Shown one piece after another: positions 63,175-64,000 of a DNA stretch of 64,000 nt. The notes under the pieces are model-generated. The model did no database searches, was not told the origin of the DNA, and saw nothing but the letters and a program-made list of their open reading frames with translations. Every line of letters begins with the position of its first letter. Positions within the stretch are counted from its first letter, which is position 1. The position numbers and the translations under genes are program-made. Origin of the DNA: DASUAS01 sp963750045 (GTDB taxonomy: Bacteria; Actinomycetota; Acidimicrobiia; IMCC26256; DASPTH01); NCBI GenBank assembly GCA_963750045.1, contig CAVVPD010000005.1:124001-188000 (forward strand), given 5' to 3'.

Positions 63175-63185
63175 CCGATGGCCCT
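63171..63185. promoter_or_regulatory. DosR-like box 5 (upstream of USP)
   Basis: GTGACCGATGGCCCT overlaps the ATPase stop codon and lies 72-86 bases before the USP start, the same distance as box 4 to PEP synthase. It allows the USP-protease pair its own promoter inside the run of genes. Confidence 0.6.
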
Positions 63186-63256
63186 GTCCGTTCGACCCGC
63201 GGCGCCCGATGCTGGGCAGAGGGCGCGCGCGGTGTGCCGTCGGAGAGGAGTCGGCG

Positions 63257-63694
63257 ATGACGGAGCGTTCCATCGTGCTCGGGGTCGACCGATCGCCCGG
63301 CGCCGAGGCCGCAATGGCGTGGTGCACTGGAGTCGCCGGGCCGCTCGACGCCGTGGTGATCGCGGTGTACGCGCTCCCGTCCCTGATGCAGTTGGTCCCG
63401 CCCCCCGTCGGCTCGGCGCCGATCTCCTACTCGGAGGAGACCCGCCAAGGGTGCCGGGAGGATCTCGAGCGGAGCTGCGGGCCCCTGCGTGACGCCGGGA
63501 TCGAGTACGAGACCGTGCTGGAGGAGGGGGCCGCGGCCGAGACGCTGATGCGCATCGCCGACGAGCGCGACGCGACCATGATCGTCGTGGGGCGACGCGG
63601 GTCGGGCGGGTTCACCGAGCTCCTGCTCGGCAGCGTGCCGCATCAGCTGTCACACCACGCGCGGCGCCCGGTGGTCGTGGTCCCGGCGCAATGA
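63257..63694 (+). CDS. Universal stress protein (UspA domain)
   Basis: The protein has 145 residues. It begins RSIVLGVDRSPGAEAAMAWC and ends with VVGRRGSGGFTELLLGSVPHQL, a full ATP-binding signature. The ATG at 63257 follows GGAGAGGAG. It overlaps the site-2 protease start by four bases. Pairs of USP and M50 protease genes also occur in the mycobacterial DosR regulon (Rv2624c-Rv2625c, from memory). Confidence 0.92.
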   Translation: MTERSIVLGVDRSPGAEAAMAWCTGVAGPLDAVVIAVYALPSLMQLVPPPVGSAPISYSEETRQGCREDLERSCGPLRDAGIEYETVLEEGAAAETLMRIADERDATMIVVGRRGSGGFTELLLGSVPHQLSHHARRPVVVVPAQ

Positions 63695-64000
63695 GCGACG
63701 GCGTCCCGTCGCCCGCCGGCGCGCCTCCGGCCGCGGATCCTTCGGGGAGACGGCGACGTTCTCTCTCGTTCCCCATCGGCCGGGTGGCGGGCATCCAGGT
63801 GCGGGTGCACGTGACCTTCCTGATCCTGATCCCGCTCTTCGCGATCGCCGGCGCCCAACCGGGGGGCCCGGGCGAGCTGGGCGCGATCGCCTGGCTCTTC
63901 GTCATCTTCGCCTGCGTGCTGGTCCACGAGTTCGCGCACTGCCTCGTGGGCCGACCCCGTGGCGTCGTCGTGCACGAGATCGAGCTGCTGCCGATCGGCG
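63691..64000 (+). CDS. Site-2 protease family (M50) metalloprotease, cut by window end
   Basis: About 103 residues are visible. The start SFPIGRVAGIQVRVHVTFLILIPLF is the opening seen in actinobacterial site-2 proteases. The zinc motif HEFAH lies in the second helix (VLVHEFAHCLVG), and IELLPIG begins the next conserved segment. These proteases cut membrane proteins inside the bilayer, often to release regulators; relatives often carry CBS domains in the C-terminus, which is beyond the window. The ATG overlaps the USP stop by four bases. Confidence 0.9.
   Translation, partial: MSDGVPSPAGAPPAADPSGRRRRSLSFPIGRVAGIQVRVHVTFLILIPLFAIAGAQPGGPGELGAIAWLFVIFACVLVHEFAHCLVGRPRGVVVHEIELLPIG

Noticed and set aside
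60076..63327. Very long open frame (over 1000 codons) on the minus strand
   Set aside because: It lies opposite the P-type ATPase and kinase genes, which have full family motifs. At about 70% GC, antisense frames rarely meet stop codons. Its translation is a low-complexity Arg/His/Glu/Asp mixture.
1..64000. CRISPR arrays, tRNA/rRNA genes, insertion sequences, integrases and attachment sites
   Set aside because: I looked for regularly spaced repeats, tRNA-like CCA-ended cloverleaf regions, transposase motifs and terminal repeats and found none that could be supported.

Overview
The window is chromosomal DNA of very high G+C content (roughly 70%), with GTG and TTG starts, many 4-base ATGA/GTGA gene overlaps and strong third-position GC bias. 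The gene content (acyl-CoA dehydrogenases, CaiB-type CoA transferases, many SDRs, LLM-type flavin/F420 oxidoreductases, a two-subunit B12 mutase, DUF35/thiolase pair, amidohydrolase paralogues) points to an actinobacterium, most likely an uncultured Acidimicrobiia-like soil or water organism. That placement is inference; there is no rRNA, tRNA, CRISPR array, integrase or insertion sequence in the window.

Layout. 1-8.7 kb: a truncated amidohydrolase, an MFS exporter, a tandem CoA transferase, a sulfotransferase-epimerase pair and a universal stress protein (USP). 8.7-13.7 kb: a minus-strand acyl-CoA operon with a second tandem CoA transferase and two acyl-CoA dehydrogenases. 13.7-18 kb: a two-component system flanked by a DUF5666 protein and a Tat-exported YHYH protein. 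18.1-23.4 kb: a minus-strand catabolic block (substrate-binding protein, acyl-CoA dehydrogenase, TetR regulator, two-subunit mutase) carrying three copies of one operator. 23.5-31.4 kb: an alpha/beta hydrolase, an ABC exporter, an amidohydrolase, VOC proteins and an SDR. 31.5-36.3 kb: a tightly coupled LLM-SDR-SGNH-IclR-cyclase operon. 36.3-39.1 kb: acyl-CoA ligase and amidohydrolase. 39.2-42.9 kb: a Rieske/NuoF-like pair divergent from a DsbA-fold protein and a USP, then a MarR gene. 42.9-53.2 kb: NTF2-fold proteins, flavin reductase, SDRs, a degraded isochorismatase-like gene, oxidoreductases, TetR genes and a thiolase-DUF35 pair.

53.3-64 kb looks like a dormancy or stress island: SulP permease, DUF6629, DUF1918, PEP synthase, an aminoglycoside-phosphotransferase/ATPase fusion, a P2C-like P-type ATPase, a USP and a site-2 protease. 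The same kinds of genes occur in the mycobacterial DosR regulon. Five near-palindromic boxes of the form G(G/T)GAC-N4-GGCCCT sit upstream of these genes, which suggests one shared regulator encoded elsewhere.

At least twelve genes are broken by single-base indels in otherwise intact, well-conserved frames. Most are +1 insertions beside G/C. This is more easily explained by residual long-read sequencing error than by mass pseudogenisation, so most frameshifted genes are annotated here as one gene with a probable artefact. Two loci look truly degraded: a phosphotransferase remnant at 44.6-44.9 kb and a TetR remnant at 50.3-50.7 kb.
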